DNA of 64,000 bases from Oreocharis arfaki (GCA_013398015.1 VZRR01004499.1:611611-675610); one strand, 5' to 3'. Shown: positions 48,086-61,015, counted from the first letter of the stretch. A program made the numbers and translations. The notes: generated from the letters alone by a model not told the origin.

Positions 48086-48660
48086 CTGGCATAAAGTATG
48101 AACGGAGTTGATCAATAGTTAACTCATGTAAGCACGAGTTAGCTATTGAGAGTCAGCAAATATTAATCACAAGCCTAAGAAGCTGGATGTGCCTTAGTCT
48201 TGCCAAGATAAGAGAAACAGAATGCACCTTGTCAAGATAAGAGGAACAGAACCTGTTGAAACCAGCGCAGGAAAAGCTGAATCAGCCAACGAAGGACTGC
48301 ACATGCTTCAGAAAGAAAGGTGAAAAGTGCATGGTGAGGAAGACCACCAGCGTTCACTAGAATGACCCCCAAGGAAGACACGGAGCCTTCCTCAGTGCAA
48401 TCACCAGAGCAGACTGAGTTTATATGTCACGTATGCTAATGATATTAATGACTTCCGAGAAGTAATTTGTATAACCACTCCTATCCCAAGGAATGTAATG
48501 AATATTCATGAAATGTAACCATATACTGTGCTGTGTAGATGCTGAGTGTGTGTGTGTTAGGAGGAGCGATCCCCCACGCACCCAGCGCTGAATAAAGCAA
48601 ATGCCCGCTTCTCTGACTCTGTCATTGAAGTGTCTCCAGGTTCGGTTTGGAGCAATTCAG
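48086..48660 (+). mobile_element. Probable second LTR type, + strand
   Basis: The right part has the hallmarks of the R-U5 end of a bird retroviral LTR: 'gtgtgtgttaggaggagcga', then 'ccagcgctgaataaagcaaa' (AATAAA at 48591), then 'tgtcattgaagtgtctccag' and 'ttcggtttggagca'. Left of it are repeated 'gccaagataagag / gtcaagataagagg' motifs as in LTR enhancer regions. Exact borders and target-site duplication could not be set. Confidence 0.55.
48113..48148 (+). repeat. 36-nt inverted repeat (13-bp stem)
   Basis: CAATAGTTAACTC and GAGTTAGCTATTG pair at 12 of 13 positions across a 10-nt loop, near the left border of the probable LTR. Confidence 0.75.
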
Positions 48661-48961
48661 GTATCTGCTCTCTGTGGACTATGACAAGAAGAGATACAGA
48701 AACCTATGGGAGAGGAACACTTGGATCCCTTTCATTGACAGGCCCTATTAACATCTTTCTGCCCTTACACCTTGCCATCTGAGATGTGATAGCACAGGAT
48801 GAAAATCTAGCAGAACAGACATGGTTTTATTAGGCTGATAATGCTTTTTGACCATAAAAATCAAATGCTGCTGAAAACCACTATTTATTTCATTTTTCTG
48901 TGCAACATATGGTAAATAGCAGATCTTCGTCTGTCTCAAATCACCTTGAGGTAGGTGACTT
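48661..48961. other. Sequence between LTRs, nothing recognised
   Basis: 300 bp between the probable LTR and the second solo LTR. No feature seen. The last four bases (ACTT) are the left half of the candidate target-site duplication of the next LTR. Confidence 0.5.
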
Positions 48962-49530
48962 TGTTGGAAATGATACAACTTTAAAAAAATTTTTAAATGT
49001 AACTTTAGTCGGGGGTTTGTTCTCCTTTGCCCAGGGCAAGGGAATTGAAGTTTCTCTGCAAAAGACTCTGTTCACAGGGAGAAGCCTGATGAGTTTAAAA
49101 TCTACGGATTGGGAGTAGCCAGAAGATACATTGGAGATAAATGAACATTAACAACCATTACCCCAAACATCAACCCCTTGAGAGGTCAGACACACCTGGT
49201 CTGGGAAAAGATTGATAAGAGAACCAAAGAATGAGGACCAAATTAGCATCGGAGGCAAAGGGATCAATAACCGATAGCAGATTGAATACTAAGAATTGTG
49301 TAATTTAAGACCAGTGTACGATAATTTCTTTGTGTTTTGTCTGTATAGGTATGTGAAAAGTCTGGTAAAGAACCATGTGTGATGGAATGATTTTCACTGC
49401 ACAACCCAGACATGTGTGGATGAAACGATTTCTATTGCACATCCTGGCCAGAATAAAGGAATGCCTTGGTTCTCTAACACTGAAAAGATGCTGTTGCAGA
49501 GTTTCTGTTTTTCCCACAGTTTCGGTGACA
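48962..49530 (+). mobile_element. Solo LTR of the same retrovirus family (copy 2, plus strand)
   Basis: Begins TGTTGGAAATG and ends GTGACA, 569 bp, with AATAAA at 49452-49457 followed by a GGAATGCC stretch. It is inverted relative to the LTR at 45267-45836 and about 98% identical to it by eye. The flanking bases are ACTT at the left (48958-48961) and GCTT at the right (49531-49534), a 4-bp target-site duplication with one mismatch. No retroviral coding region lies next to it, so it is a separate solo LTR and not the partner LTR of a provirus. Confidence 0.86.
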
Positions 49531-51394
49531 GCTTGACTGATAGCATTTCTGCTACTGACTTTTCTTTAATCTGATATCACAAGCTCTAACATGCATTTCA
49601 GCTTTCTGTTTACAGCAGCATGAGTGAGAACCCACGAGGAATGATGATCTCTCCTTCCTGAGACACCTACCCGAAGCAACACATTGTACATTTCCGTAAT
49701 TGTCAATGGTTTGAAATGACTGTCTGAAGGGAGGTATTTCTGTTGTGACTAAATAGTGTTCAGTCCCTGAAGCTGAAGAACTGCTGTGAGTTCTCCTAAC
49801 TCTGGGATGTTATTTGGGTCAAGGGCAATACTGGGAATCATAGGATTCACAGACAGGAGGGGAAAATGCTCCTTGAGTAGCTGTGAAGAACAATCTATTC
49901 GCTTTACCTTCAGTGCCTTTGTCAGGAGGACAATGGGGAAAAATCCAGGAAGGAGACTTCAGTGACAGCGCACTCTAAAGCCCTCAGATCAAAGCCACAG
50001 ACAGCACAGCTGTGCTGCCTGAGTGATGATACCTTGTAGTTGCAAATAGAAGAGGTCAGGGAAAGAATACAAAAGAGAAAGTTTTCTGCGTGACACGGTC
50101 CCTTGACTTGTTTCTGTCAGGTCTGCAGTTCTTTGTTCCTTTCAACTGGTCTGCATTACTCCTACTGGAGTCTACATTCCCTTAATTTTGTAGTGCAGCC
50201 CGAGTTAACAACCAAGCTAGCTTATTTCACAGTCTAAACAGTGTCTACAGGATTGGCCTTGCCCTCAGTGATAGCAAAATCTCCGTGGGCTTCACAGTGG
50301 GAGGTGAAGTAGATGCACACAGAGCGAGCCTAAAAGAGTGATTTTGTGTCTTACTTGCTGGACTGTTGCTTTCAGAGATGCATAAAGAGAACTAAAAGCA
50401 AGATAAATCCATTAGTGCTGACAAAAGATTAAAACTACACTCATTGTATGGGTACAATTTGTGCAGTACTTCCTCATGAACAAAAGGGCTACGGAGAAAG
50501 TACATAAGTTCAAATTCATTATATTCCTGTTGGGGGGAAAAAAGAAAAAATGCATCCTGTGGAATGGTAATTGCTGATTTTAGACAATTACCTCAGTCTT
50601 CCAAAGTGTAATGAAGAAATATCCAGAAGGTATGAAGACTGTTGCAGTCAAAACAACAGGGAATCAGCAGAAACGGATTTCCCAGTGTCTCAGCTGTCCC
50701 TCTTTGCTTTAAAAGTCTGATATTCTGTATCTTGTATTTCACTCATTGGCTAGTTTGACTCAGATTTGACAGAAAAGTGAAGATCCCAAAGGCAATCTGG
50801 TTCCCATGAGCTACATGGAAGCAGCTACCTTAGCACAGAGCAAATAGTTGCTATCAAGTGCCTCTGTTTAAAAAGAGAATGACCTTCTGCACATTGAGAA
50901 TTAATGGGAGGGAGAGCCAGAGACATTAAAAATACCTTAACAACATGAAGGCTTTCAATTTGTAAGGCAGAGAACTAAGTTCAACTTCTTCAGCTTGTGG
51001 AGCTCTCCATGTTCGCTTTTCCTGGCTGGCTGGCTGGCTTTTACAGTAACTAAAGCCTTTTCTGTAGCAGCAGTCATGCAAGTGTTAGTTGGGGTTAGCA
51101 AAACCATGGAGCATTGGAGGGTAGGGTTCTGAAGACACAGACAGCCTGCTAGAAGCTCCTGCCCAGAGTCCCCAGGCTGGGGCTGAGTGAGGCACCAGCC
51201 TGGTGGCAGTGCCAGCTCCAGGTAGGCAGCAAGGGGAGGAGGACTGCTTATTATCCCAGGTGATTGTTCCCCAGCAGGGCTCACAGTTTGGCACTGCTAT
51301 GTATACAGTCACTCTCCTGAGTGGAAGAACTGTATGAATTTTTGTACAAGAAAAACCCAACCTGCATGTCGTGCTCCATTTCAATGGGGTAAGT
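49531..51394. other. Intergenic sequence, nothing recognised
   Basis: No exon, RNA gene or repeat family recognised. CR1-like sequence may begin a little before 51394. Confidence 0.45.
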
Positions 51395-53990
51395 AGATGC
51401 CAGAGGCAGCAAGACCTGCCCAGAGCCTTGAGGGGAAACAGAGGTCAGCAGGAGAGCACCCAAAGGGCAGCTTTAAGGAATACCAGCCACTCCAGACAGA
51501 AAGTCAGCCTCATTGGGGGCCCAATTTAAATGCCTCTATGCTAATGCAGACAGCGTGGGGAATAAACAGGAAGAACCAGAGATGTGTGCCCACCTGCAAG
51601 GCTATGACTTTACTGGCATCACAGAAATGTGGTGAGATGACTCTTATGACTGGAGTGTCGGAATGGAAGGAACAGGCTCTTTAGGAAGGATGGGCAGGGG
51701 AGGCAGGGAGGCAGTCTTGCCTTCCATGTCAGTGACCAGCTGGAGTACATGGAGCTCCACTGGCAGCTGGATGAGGAGCTGTCTTAGAGGGCCAGGATTA
51801 AAGGAAGAGCAGTGATGGGGGGCTTTATAGTGGAAGTCTGCTACAGGCCACCTGACCAGGAGGACTGAGCCAATGAGGCCCTTGAAGAAAGAGAGGAGCA
51901 GCCTCACATTCACAAACCCTGGTCCTCATGGGGAACTTCAACACCCTGACATCTGTTGGAGAGACAGCACAGGCAACTCAGAAATTTTCTGGAATGCCTT
52001 GATGACAACTTCGTTCTCCAAGTGATAGAGAAGATAACAAGGAGAGATGCATGCTGAACTTCATTCTCACCAGTGAGGAGGGTCTGGAGGGGAATGTGAA
52101 GTTCAAGGGAATCCTGGGCTACAGTGACTGTGAAGACTTGGAGTAAAGATCCTTGCGGCAGGGAGGAGAGCACACAGAAAGCTCACTACCCTGGACATCA
52201 GGAGAGCAAGCTTTGGTCTCTTCAGGGATCTCCTTGGTAGAGTGACATGGAATAAGGCCCTGTAGGGAAGAGGGCCAAAAATATCTGGATGATATTCAAA
52301 GATGACCTCCTCCAGATTCAAGAGCAATGCATCCCTACTAACAGGAAATCAGGGAAGAATGCCAATAAGCCTGCATGAACAAACAAGGAGCTCCTGGATG
52401 AATTTAAACACAAACTGGTAGCTTACAGAGGGGGGAAGCAAGGAAAGGTGGCCTGGAAGGAATATAGAAAATTGTCCAAACAGCCAGGGATCTGGTTAGG
52501 AAGCACTGACAGATGTAAATCTGGCCAAGGAAATCAAGAGTAACAAAATCAGTGATAAAAGAAGGACCAAGGAAAATGTGAGTTCTCTCACAAAGGATAT
52601 GGGAGACCTGGTTACAAAAAACACGGAGAAAGCCAAGGTACTCAACAGCCTTTTTGCCTCAGTTTTCACCAGAAAATGCTCCAGCTGCATAAGGTGAAAG
52701 CAGAAACTGGGAGAATGAAGAACTGCCTGCTCCAGGAGAAGACTGGAGACTGGACTGAGATGATTCAAAGAACATAAAGGTTCACAAGTCCATGGGACCT
52801 GATGAGATACATCTACAGGTCCTGATGGAACTGGCCAAGGATGAGGCTAAGCCACTATCCATCATATTTGAGAGTTCTGGTGAAGTTCCCACTGAATGGA
52901 AAAGGGGAAACAACCCCTCCGTTTTTATAGAGTAAATAGTCATTGTCTCTAAATTGGAAAGATATGGATTTGACACATGGACTACTCAGTGGATCAGGAA
53001 TTTGCTGGAGTTGCAGTCAGTGGTTTGATGTCCAAGTGGAGACCAGGGATGAGTCGTGTTCCCCAGGCATCAGTATTGGTAGCAGCTCTGTCTAACATCT
53101 TCATGTGTGTTGTGGACAGCAGGATTGAGTGCACTCCCATAAGCCTGCTGACAACACCAAGATGTGTGGTGCAGTCAACCTGCTGGAGGGAAGGGATGCC
53201 ATCCAGAGGGACCTTGACAGGCCTGAGAAGTGGGCCTTTGTGAACCTCATGAAGTTCAACAAAGCAAAGTGCAAGGTGCTGCACCTGAGTCAGTGCCATA
53301 CCAAGTACAAACACAGGCAGGGTGGAAAAGGACTTGGGGTTGGCAGTGGGTGAGAAGCTCAGTATGACGTGGCAATGTGCGCTTGCAGCCCAGAGACACA
53401 TCTCCATCCTGGGCTGCATCCAAAGCAGCATGGGCAGCAGGGCAAGGCAGGGGATTCTGGCCCTCTGTGAGACCCCACCTGGAGTGCTGGTCACATACAT
53501 GAAAAGGGCATGGACCTAGAGAAGCAAGCCCAGAGGAGGGGCATGAAGATGATCAGGGGGCTGGGGCTGCAGTACCTCTCATATGAGGACAGGCTGAGAG
53601 AGCTGGGGCTGTTCAGCCTGGAAAAGAGAACACTGTGGGGTGACCTAATTGTGGCCTTCTAGTACCTAAAGGGGCATACAAGATGGCTGGAGAAAGACTT
53701 TTCACAAGGATGTGTAGTGATAGGTGATGGGACAAGGGGGAACGACCTTAAATTGAAGGAGTGTAGGTTTAGATTAGATGTTAGGAAGAAATTCTTTACT
53801 GTGAGGGTTGTGAGGCACTGGAACAGGTTATCCAGAGAAGTTGTGGATGCCCCACCCCTGAAAGTGTTCAAGACCAGGTTGCATGGCGCTCTGAGCAGCC
53901 TGATCTTGTGGAAGGTGGAGGGTTTTAACTAGAGGATCTATAAGGTCCTTTCCAATCCAAACCATTATATGATTCTATGATGATTCTAAC
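51395..53990 (+). mobile_element. CR1 LINE, long but rearranged copy
   Basis: The sense strand shows the pre-ORF2 block 'aaggaataccagccactcca' at 51476, then ORF2 start 'aatttaaatgcctctatgct' with 'gggaataaacaggaagaacc'. Endonuclease and RT fragments are followed by 'atgaagttcaacaaagcaaa' (53249). The 3' region from 53560 ends with 'aaggtcctttccaatccaaa' and the octamer-like tail ATTCTATGATGATTC near 53970-53988. ORF2 is broken by many stops and indels, and part of the RT region between about 52900 and 53000 is missing. Confidence 0.93.
53129..53353 (+). pseudogene. CR1 ORF2 remnant, C-terminal RT region
   Basis: Reads AVNLLEGRDAIQRDLDRPEK, then WAFVNLMKFNKAKCKVLHLS, which is the conserved CR1 sequence after the FADDTKL box. 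The FADDTKL box itself, expected just before, is altered (the preceding frame reads KPADNTKMCG). It is part of the CR1 at 51395-53990. Confidence 0.85.
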
Positions 53991-56900
53991 ATTTGATTCA
54001 TTCCTCTATGTGTATTACACCACATCTATATCTGAGGTGTATCCTGGCTGAATATGCTGGGGGGTTGGTTTAAACACCATCAAAGGCTTACATTTGTCAG
54101 AGACCTTAATTTGCTTAACATGGCAGGGTTTTTCGTCTGGGTACTCAGCAACTTCAGACATTCAACAGACTGAGCAACTCCTTACACTTTAGAAAGTTTT
54201 TCCACAGTCTTTATTAAAATGGCTTTCAGGGTTATATTAAGAAGGAAATTTGACATCTCTTTTCTCCTATTGTGGACATATGAAAAGGAACATACAGAAA
54301 GACAGCTGACCTTTGTATTTGAATTGCAGACCTAATACTGATGGAGGGCAACATTTCTGTAAAGCCTTCTTTCATGAACGGTTGCCTATTGGATTAGCTA
54401 CTGGCCTTCTGATTAAAGTTCAGCTAGGCATGTTTTGAGGGAAAAAATACATGAATTTTCTTTCTCTAGTGATAAACTTCAACAGAAATGTGTGGTAATC
54501 TGTCACTTGTCTTGGTTTTGTCATGGATCTCTAGTGGCAAAAGAATTACACTGAGAAGACATGAGGCCTTTCCCCAGTGCTGACAGAAATCAGGAGAATC
54601 CTTGGAACCTGCCTTCCTCCTAGCATCCAATTAGCAATGGCCTGATGAGTTTGCATCTTAATCCTCACCCATTGAGGCTTTATTTGCTTTTAAAGCCTTC
54701 ATTCTTGAAGCAACGAATGAATAATCTGCCTCTCGGAGAACTTATCCTGCATGCTATCAACAAGGCTTCTCTATCAGCTAACATGCACTTTGGTACTCAG
54801 ATACTATGGTGTGTACTGACTGTCTCACCCATTTTTCTTAAAGCTTTCACCTTAAAAAGGCAAGGTCCAGGACTGTACAATCTTTCCAGTTGCACATTTA
54901 TACAGTCACAAATAATGCCATATATGCTTACATTTATCTATGCTTTACATGTACAGTATATGCTTTACATTTACAGTTTTCTATTTTATGAGTCCTGAAA
55001 TTAACATTTGAGGTCAGAGAAGGGAGGAGCAATGGGAAGAGAGGAAAAAATTAGCTCACTGCAGAATATTTCAAAGTTTTTTTCTGTTAGAATGTCCACT
55101 TTTTCCTGACAGTGTGGTTATTGCTAGGAACAGTTTAAGGGTCAATCATATATTCCATTATGAATGGAGGAGCAAAGAGCTGGTTTCTCACGGAGAGAAC
55201 CTGACATGAGGTCTCCTGGAGCACCTAAGCTGTCATTCAGCTGCAAACCTGTCAGTGATTTCAAAGCTATTTCCACAGACAAGGCATTTTTTCCCTGTGC
55301 ATTTTCCTCACTCTATCAAGATGCTATCACCCACATATTCTAGTTAAATTGTATTTTTAAAATGACAGCTCATACTGCAGTTCTGCCCTTTCCATTTCTG
55401 ATTCCAGCAGAGATACTAAATGGGCTGAAATTCCCAAGGTTGCAATTACTTCTTAAATGCTGTTTAGGTTCAAGAAATAACATCAGTACTACCACATACA
55501 GGGCCTTTTCAATGATGTAATACTTTTATCTGCCACAAATGCCAGCAGGGAGAAAGATTTCTGTGATTTTCCCTGGTCTGTCTTCCACTCTATGTTACAT
55601 TTGTCAATGTCCTGCCTGTGCTATAGCTTTGATTACTGCAGTAATCTGTGCGGCCACAGAGTGACCTGTATTACTAACACCACATATAACCTTCCCAAAA
55701 GGAAATAGCAATAATAACAGATTATACTCTTCTCTACTGTAAATAAGCTGTGGTTAATTAAAATAGTAAGAATTATTTGCTTATCTAAATGCTCAGCTTC
55801 ATTAGAAAAAGTCATAGAGCCTTAGAGCAAACACTAATGCTTGCATCCAATTGCTGACCAGGAAAAACATGCATTTTTAAGTTATCTTGATTATAAGCAG
55901 ATTTATAGCAGATAATTATCAGCTGTAAAACAGCATGCTACAGTCTGAGGACTGGCAGATTTTTATTCCTCAGTTTTCCAAGTATAAAAATATTGAATCA
56001 AAAAACATTTAGCACTTGTAAAAAGGAACAAACTCTCACACTTGACAATTAAATTCTGGTATTCATAGTTAAAAGGTATATTTGAGGTCAGGCATTCATC
56101 ACAGTTCAGTGGAGGACTGGTCTTTCATTTAATTTACAGCAATGTGCAGCATTAAGATAATGTAGTCTTTAAGCAGCAGCTGATCTCCCCCTTTGCAAGT
56201 GATGTAGCACCTCTCACTTTAGGCAGAGCACTGCTTATGGAAAGGTCTTTATATTATGGCTTACATTAAAATCTATTTTGTATGCTTGGGTCCAATGTAT
56301 ATTATGTATTTAGGCATTTCTGTGCTGCTGAACATTGCAGCCACAAACTGCCACCAGTATCAGCAGGTTAGAAGGTATCTAACAGCTCTGCTGTCTGTAG
56401 TAGTTTTCAGTGCTGCAATCACCGGCAGTGGTTGCACAGAGAGAGAATTAAAGATTTAATAACTCAGTCTAGCAGAGGTATGAGTTTGAAAGCCAGGACA
56501 CGGCAGTTTTATTTGCTGCAGTGAATAAGAGAGAGAGGAAAAGAGGAGAACTACAAAGACACTGAATTGTGAGAGCACACATCAGGTTAACCAGCAAAAT
56601 AAGTAACTAGCAAGGGAAGATTTTGAAGAAAAAGCACCAACAGTGAGGTCAAAGGACAAGGCTGCTGTGCCACACAGTCTGCAATTGCAAAACACCATGA
56701 AAGTGCGCACCAACGTTATATGACATATGATACCATGAGTTATTTTCCTTTCCTATGCATTTTACTCCTTGTAGTGTTTCTCCCTTTCTGCAGTCAAGCT
56801 AAGACTGGTATTGGCAATACACATTGCAGCTCTTTTCTGGCACACTAGGCTTCTTCTGTCCACAGGCTATTTATTCCTTTCCCTCAGTGGTGAGACATAG

Positions 56901-59490
56901 TGCTGTCCATTGCAGTTCAGGGAGTGACACAAAATGAACACAGCATGAAGTAAGAAGCAAGTATTTGTTAGACAGATAGCGGATGTAGTCTTGCCTTTGG
57001 TGGATACCTCATGTCATGCTCTATGAGGTGCTAGGGCATCTGAAGATAGAGAATTTGAGACGTTGCATCACAAGTAACAAAGCTAAAGATTTCTGGAAAA
57101 AGTCAGAAGTGATAAATCCAGTGAATATAATGAGGGGCAAAGAGCAGTGCAGGACAGGTCATGATTCTGCTCACAGGTTTAACATTTCGTTGTTCCAGTG
57201 GCCCTAATAACTGCCAAGAGTTTACAACAGCCAAGAAAAACCATCCCATTTATAAAACTAAGGCAGGCCCTGGAACCAGATTGCTTCAGTTCAACTTTCA
57301 AATTAAACTTTTCTTCACATCACCACCTCTTTATTTATTCCAAATACCATAATGATACGACAAAGATAGTCCAAATGATGTACTCCCTTCTTCTGGATCA
57401 GGACTTACTCAGATTATGGAATTGGACTAGTAAAACTCATGCTGTGATTACACCTGTTTCTATGGGAAGATATAATAGGCATCACTACTATACCGAGTGA
57501 CTTCTGCCATGTGGGGTTTCTTGGTTTGTTTTTTTTTTTTTTTTTTTTTTGGTTTGTGGTTTGTATTTTTTGTTTGGTTGGTTTTGGGGTTTCTTTTATG
57601 GCTAAATTCAGAAGGCAAGTCACAGTTAGCATCTGCTCACCTTTTGCCTGACCCACCTCTTTCACTGCAGTTCACGAAGGTGGCAAATTAGCTAGCATGT
57701 TACCTAGGGGTCTTCTGCACCGTCAAAGCCCTAACTCAGCCAGACACGTGAGTGCAGGACCAGTAGGGAGTCTTCCCCTATGACAGCCTTCTTCCTCATA
57801 CTGCACAGATGTACTGGTAGTAAAAGTCTTGCAGTCTATGTGTCTGCTGGTCCCTTCTGCTTGTGTGACTGGAACGAAGGGAGAATGTGGCTACTGCAGC
57901 TCTGGAATTTTTGAACAATAGGCTAGGCAAAAATCTTCCTGAGGCATTTTTGAAGCGCTGAGCCTGCTTTTGAGCCGCTGTTGATTTACGTGACTTCCTG
58001 AGAAGATTTCTAGCCCTATTTTGCCATTATTTCATGACAGCAGACCTTATACACGGGGTTTGCTGTATTCATCAACTTCTCTCCTTTTAGCAAAGCAGCT
58101 TAGCAATTAACAAAGGTGGTCCAGATACTGTGGTCAGTGAGACAGACCATATCACGTCTCTGTGGAGATACTATGTGGAGCTGTGACAGTACAGTATTGA
58201 AACACTGAGCTATCTGTTTGCCTAGGACACTGCAATCCTTGCTTGGTGCACTGCCAGCAGAAAAGCAGACCACAGTCCTGTAGACAGACTTATAAAGAGT
58301 GCATCACTCCAAAATGTGCTCATGTGGAGAATCACGTTGCAGTGCTGTATGGGTTTCTACAAAAAAGTAGGTCATCTTCCCTTCTCTCTAGTCCTTTTAC
58401 AACGCCCACTTTTTGTTTGAGGCTTTTTCCCTTCATAGTCTCTCCCTAGGCAGCTGTCTATTTCCCTCCTACCTACCAGTAAGGCCATCATGCACCATTT
58501 CCTTCCCACTTCTCTCATAGGCAACTTAGCAGTTTCCTCTTGTCAGCAGAATATCTTCCCTGAACAAACAGTCACAGCCATCTTTATTTCCCACAGATAT
58601 CTAGTAAGGCACTTGTTTTGCATCCCAGCTGTTGAGTAATTTCTCCAAGTAGTCATTAATGTCAATAATGGGTGTCACTTCTATGCAAACACAACATTCA
58701 GACTTGTGCAGATTTTGCCCCCTGGTTCATTGTTCAAATATGCACTCTTTTTTTCTTTCTCTCAGGAAACAGTTTTTTCCAGATCATGTCACTCACTTGT
58801 CACTGTAAACTAGCGTCTGCAAGGGCCTGTAACTTCCTTTTTCATGGAGAAAGAGCACCTGACATAATGTGGTCATAAATGATACATTACAAACAGAGTG
58901 AAGTCCAAATTATGTAAATGTTGTGTGTATGTAAAGTTTTCGAATACCTTTTATCTTTTTACATTAAATGCATACTTTCTTGTCCAAGTGCTTTTGCTTT
59001 TATTTTGTACCTATGTGGTTGAGCATGATGTGTCTTTCAATACTTGAATTGTTCATGCCGTGACCATATTGCACCATTCTTTCTTGATCAAAATGTGTAC
59101 TTTCATCCAGTCCCATGAAAGTAATTTAGAGACAACTTCTAGACTTTTTATAGTCTTTGAACTCTCCATGCTCCCCACTGATACCAAGGTTATATAAGAG
59201 TATGAGAATCAAAACAACTCCCTTAGAATTTTGTTTTTCTTGATATTTTCCTTCTTTAGTATTTATTAAGCTGATCGCTTTGTAATTCTAAGAATGTTTT
59301 ATATAGGCTATGAGATACATGAAAAACAAGTTTTACAGAGTTAACTGACTTAACAGAACCCTTGCAACAAAATAAGGTGCTATACTTACTTTGGCATTGA
59401 GGTAGGAGCCCTGACATAAAGATACTTGAGATAATGGGAATAGAGACAGAACCACACTGCTTATCAAAATGTTTTGTAAGAAGCTTTAGA
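53991..59490. other. Intergenic sequence, nothing recognised apart from short simple repeats
   Basis: 5.5 kb, AT-rich. A 20-bp imperfect tandem duplication (GCTTTACATGTACAGTATAT / GCTTTACATTTACAG) lies at about 54942-54978. A T/G-rich homopolymer stretch lies at 57519-57600. No gene supported. Confidence 0.5.
57519..57600 (+). repeat. Poly-T with TTTGG/GGTTT low-complexity sequence
   Basis: About 25 consecutive T (from about 57528), followed by GGTTTGTGGTTTG-type repeats. It could be the reverse of an A-rich retroposon tail, but no element body is seen next to it. Confidence 0.75.
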
Positions 59491-60010
59491 GAATCATAGA
59501 TTCATAGAATGGCTGGGATTGGAAGGCACCTTAAAGATCTCCTAGTTCCAGCTCCCCGGCCCTGGAGAGGGACACCTTCCACCAGACCAGGTTGCTCAGA
59601 GCCCCCTACAGTCTGGTCTTGAACACCTCCAGGGATGGGGCATCCACAGCTTCTCTGGGAAACCAGTTCCAGTGTCTCACCACTCTCACAGTAAAGAACT
59701 TCTTCCTAACATCTATGCTAAGTCTACCCTTTTTCAGTTCATCCCCCCTTGTCCTGTCACTACATGCTCTTGTAGACAGTCACTCTCCATCTTTCTTGTA
59801 AGTTCCCTTCAGGTACTGGAAGGCCACAATTAGGTTGCCCCAAAGTCTTCTCTTTTCCAGGCCATACAGTCCCATTTCTCTCAGCCTTTCCTCATAGAAG
59901 AGGTGCTCCATCCTTCTGATCAACTTGTTGACCCTCCTCTGGACATGCTCCAACAGGTTCATGTCCCTCCTGTGCTGGGGACCCAAGAGCTGAACACAGA
60001 ACTCCAGGTG

Positions 60011-60353
60011 GGAGTCAGAGACTGAAATATTATAATTCATGGCTCAAACATTAGCATAAAGGTTTTTGCCCATTATGGCAAAACTGTGTAAGGAAGCTGC
60101 ATCACCAAAGCCCACCCTGAATGGGCCTCCTGACTGAAACCCTGAACTGTGAGTTAAACTGCCTAAGGCTATTCAAGACAAGAAAAGTGACACTATTGTT
60201 TACCGTTAAATAAAATGTATCAGTTTTTGGTATAAATATTTAACTGTGTTTGGCTTTAATCTCATTTTGGGAAATTTTTGAACCTCAGGGTCCTTTCTGC
60301 TTTAGTCACAGAGAGTTGTCTTTGCTCCTCTATGATCAGAGCAGATTGTAACA
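60011..60353. mobile_element. ~343-bp insertion inside the CR1, unidentified
   Basis: The CR1 consensus reads continuously from 'aactccaggtg' to 'agatctcaccagag', but here ~343 bp intervene. Near-duplicate bases at the borders (GTGGG at 60008-60012 and GTGAG at 60354-60358) could be a 5-bp target-site duplication with one mismatch. The insert has an AATAAA (about 60208) but no clear TG...CA ends, so the family is unknown. Confidence 0.6.
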
Positions 60354-60555
60354 GTGAGATCTCACCAGAGTGGAGCAGAAGGGTAGGATCCCCTCTTGCT
60401 CTTCTGGCCACACTGCTTTGGATGCAGCCCAGGACACGTTTGGCTTTCTGGGCTGCAAGTGCACATTGCTGGGTCATGTCCAGCCTCTCCTCCACCAGCA
60501 CCCCCAAGTCCTTCTGGGCAGGGCTGCTCTCCATCTGTTCATCCCCCAGCCTGTG

Positions 60556-61015
60556 TCAGAACCGCGGGTTGCCCCAATGCAGGTGCAGCACCTTGCACTT
60601 GGCCTTGTTAAACTTCATAGAATTGCCATGGTCCTCCTTCTCTATCTTATCCGAGTACCTCTGGATGATATCTTGTCCTTCACGTGTAGCAACTGCACCA
60701 TTCAGCTTGTTGCTGTCTGCAAATTTGCTGAGGTTGCACTTGATCCCTTTATCACTATAATTAATAAAGATACTAAATAATACTGGTACCAATACAGACC
60801 TCTGAGGGACACCACTTGTCACTGACACTCATCAGGACTCTGAGATGTTGATCACTACTCTTTGTATGCAACCCTCCAGCAAATTCCTTATCACTTAACA
60901 GTCCACTCACTGAATCTGTTGCTCTCCAATTTAGAGAGAAGGATATTGTGGGGACTGTGTCAAAGGCTTTACAGAAGTCCAGATAAATGACATCTGTAGC
61001 CCTTCCCTTGCCCAC
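60556..61015 (-). pseudogene. CR1 ORF2 remnant, reverse transcriptase palm
   Basis: Two overlapping minus-strand frames. 60773-61015 reads MGKGRATDVIYLDFCKAFDT, with the first palm motif YLDFxKAFDT (catalytic Asp present). 60556-60828 reads SVTSGVPQRSVLVPVLFSIF, then KFADSNKLNGAVATREGQDI and NSMKFNKAKCKVLHL. The second palm motif is FADS where FADD is expected, so the catalytic double aspartate is lost. A frameshift separates the two. Confidence 0.88.

Noticed and set aside
45267..49530. Reading the inverted ~570-bp arms as terminal inverted repeats of one large DNA transposon
   Set aside because: Each arm has TG...CA ends, its own AATAAA and its own target-site duplication, which fits two solo LTRs. 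No transposase is present.
45267..49530. A complete provirus between the two LTRs
   Set aside because: The LTRs are inverted and not direct, and no gag, pol or env frame is visible in between.
60278..60780. Plus-strand frames of 160 and 136 codons
   Set aside because: They are antisense to CR1 reverse transcriptase sequence and partly within the inserted segment.
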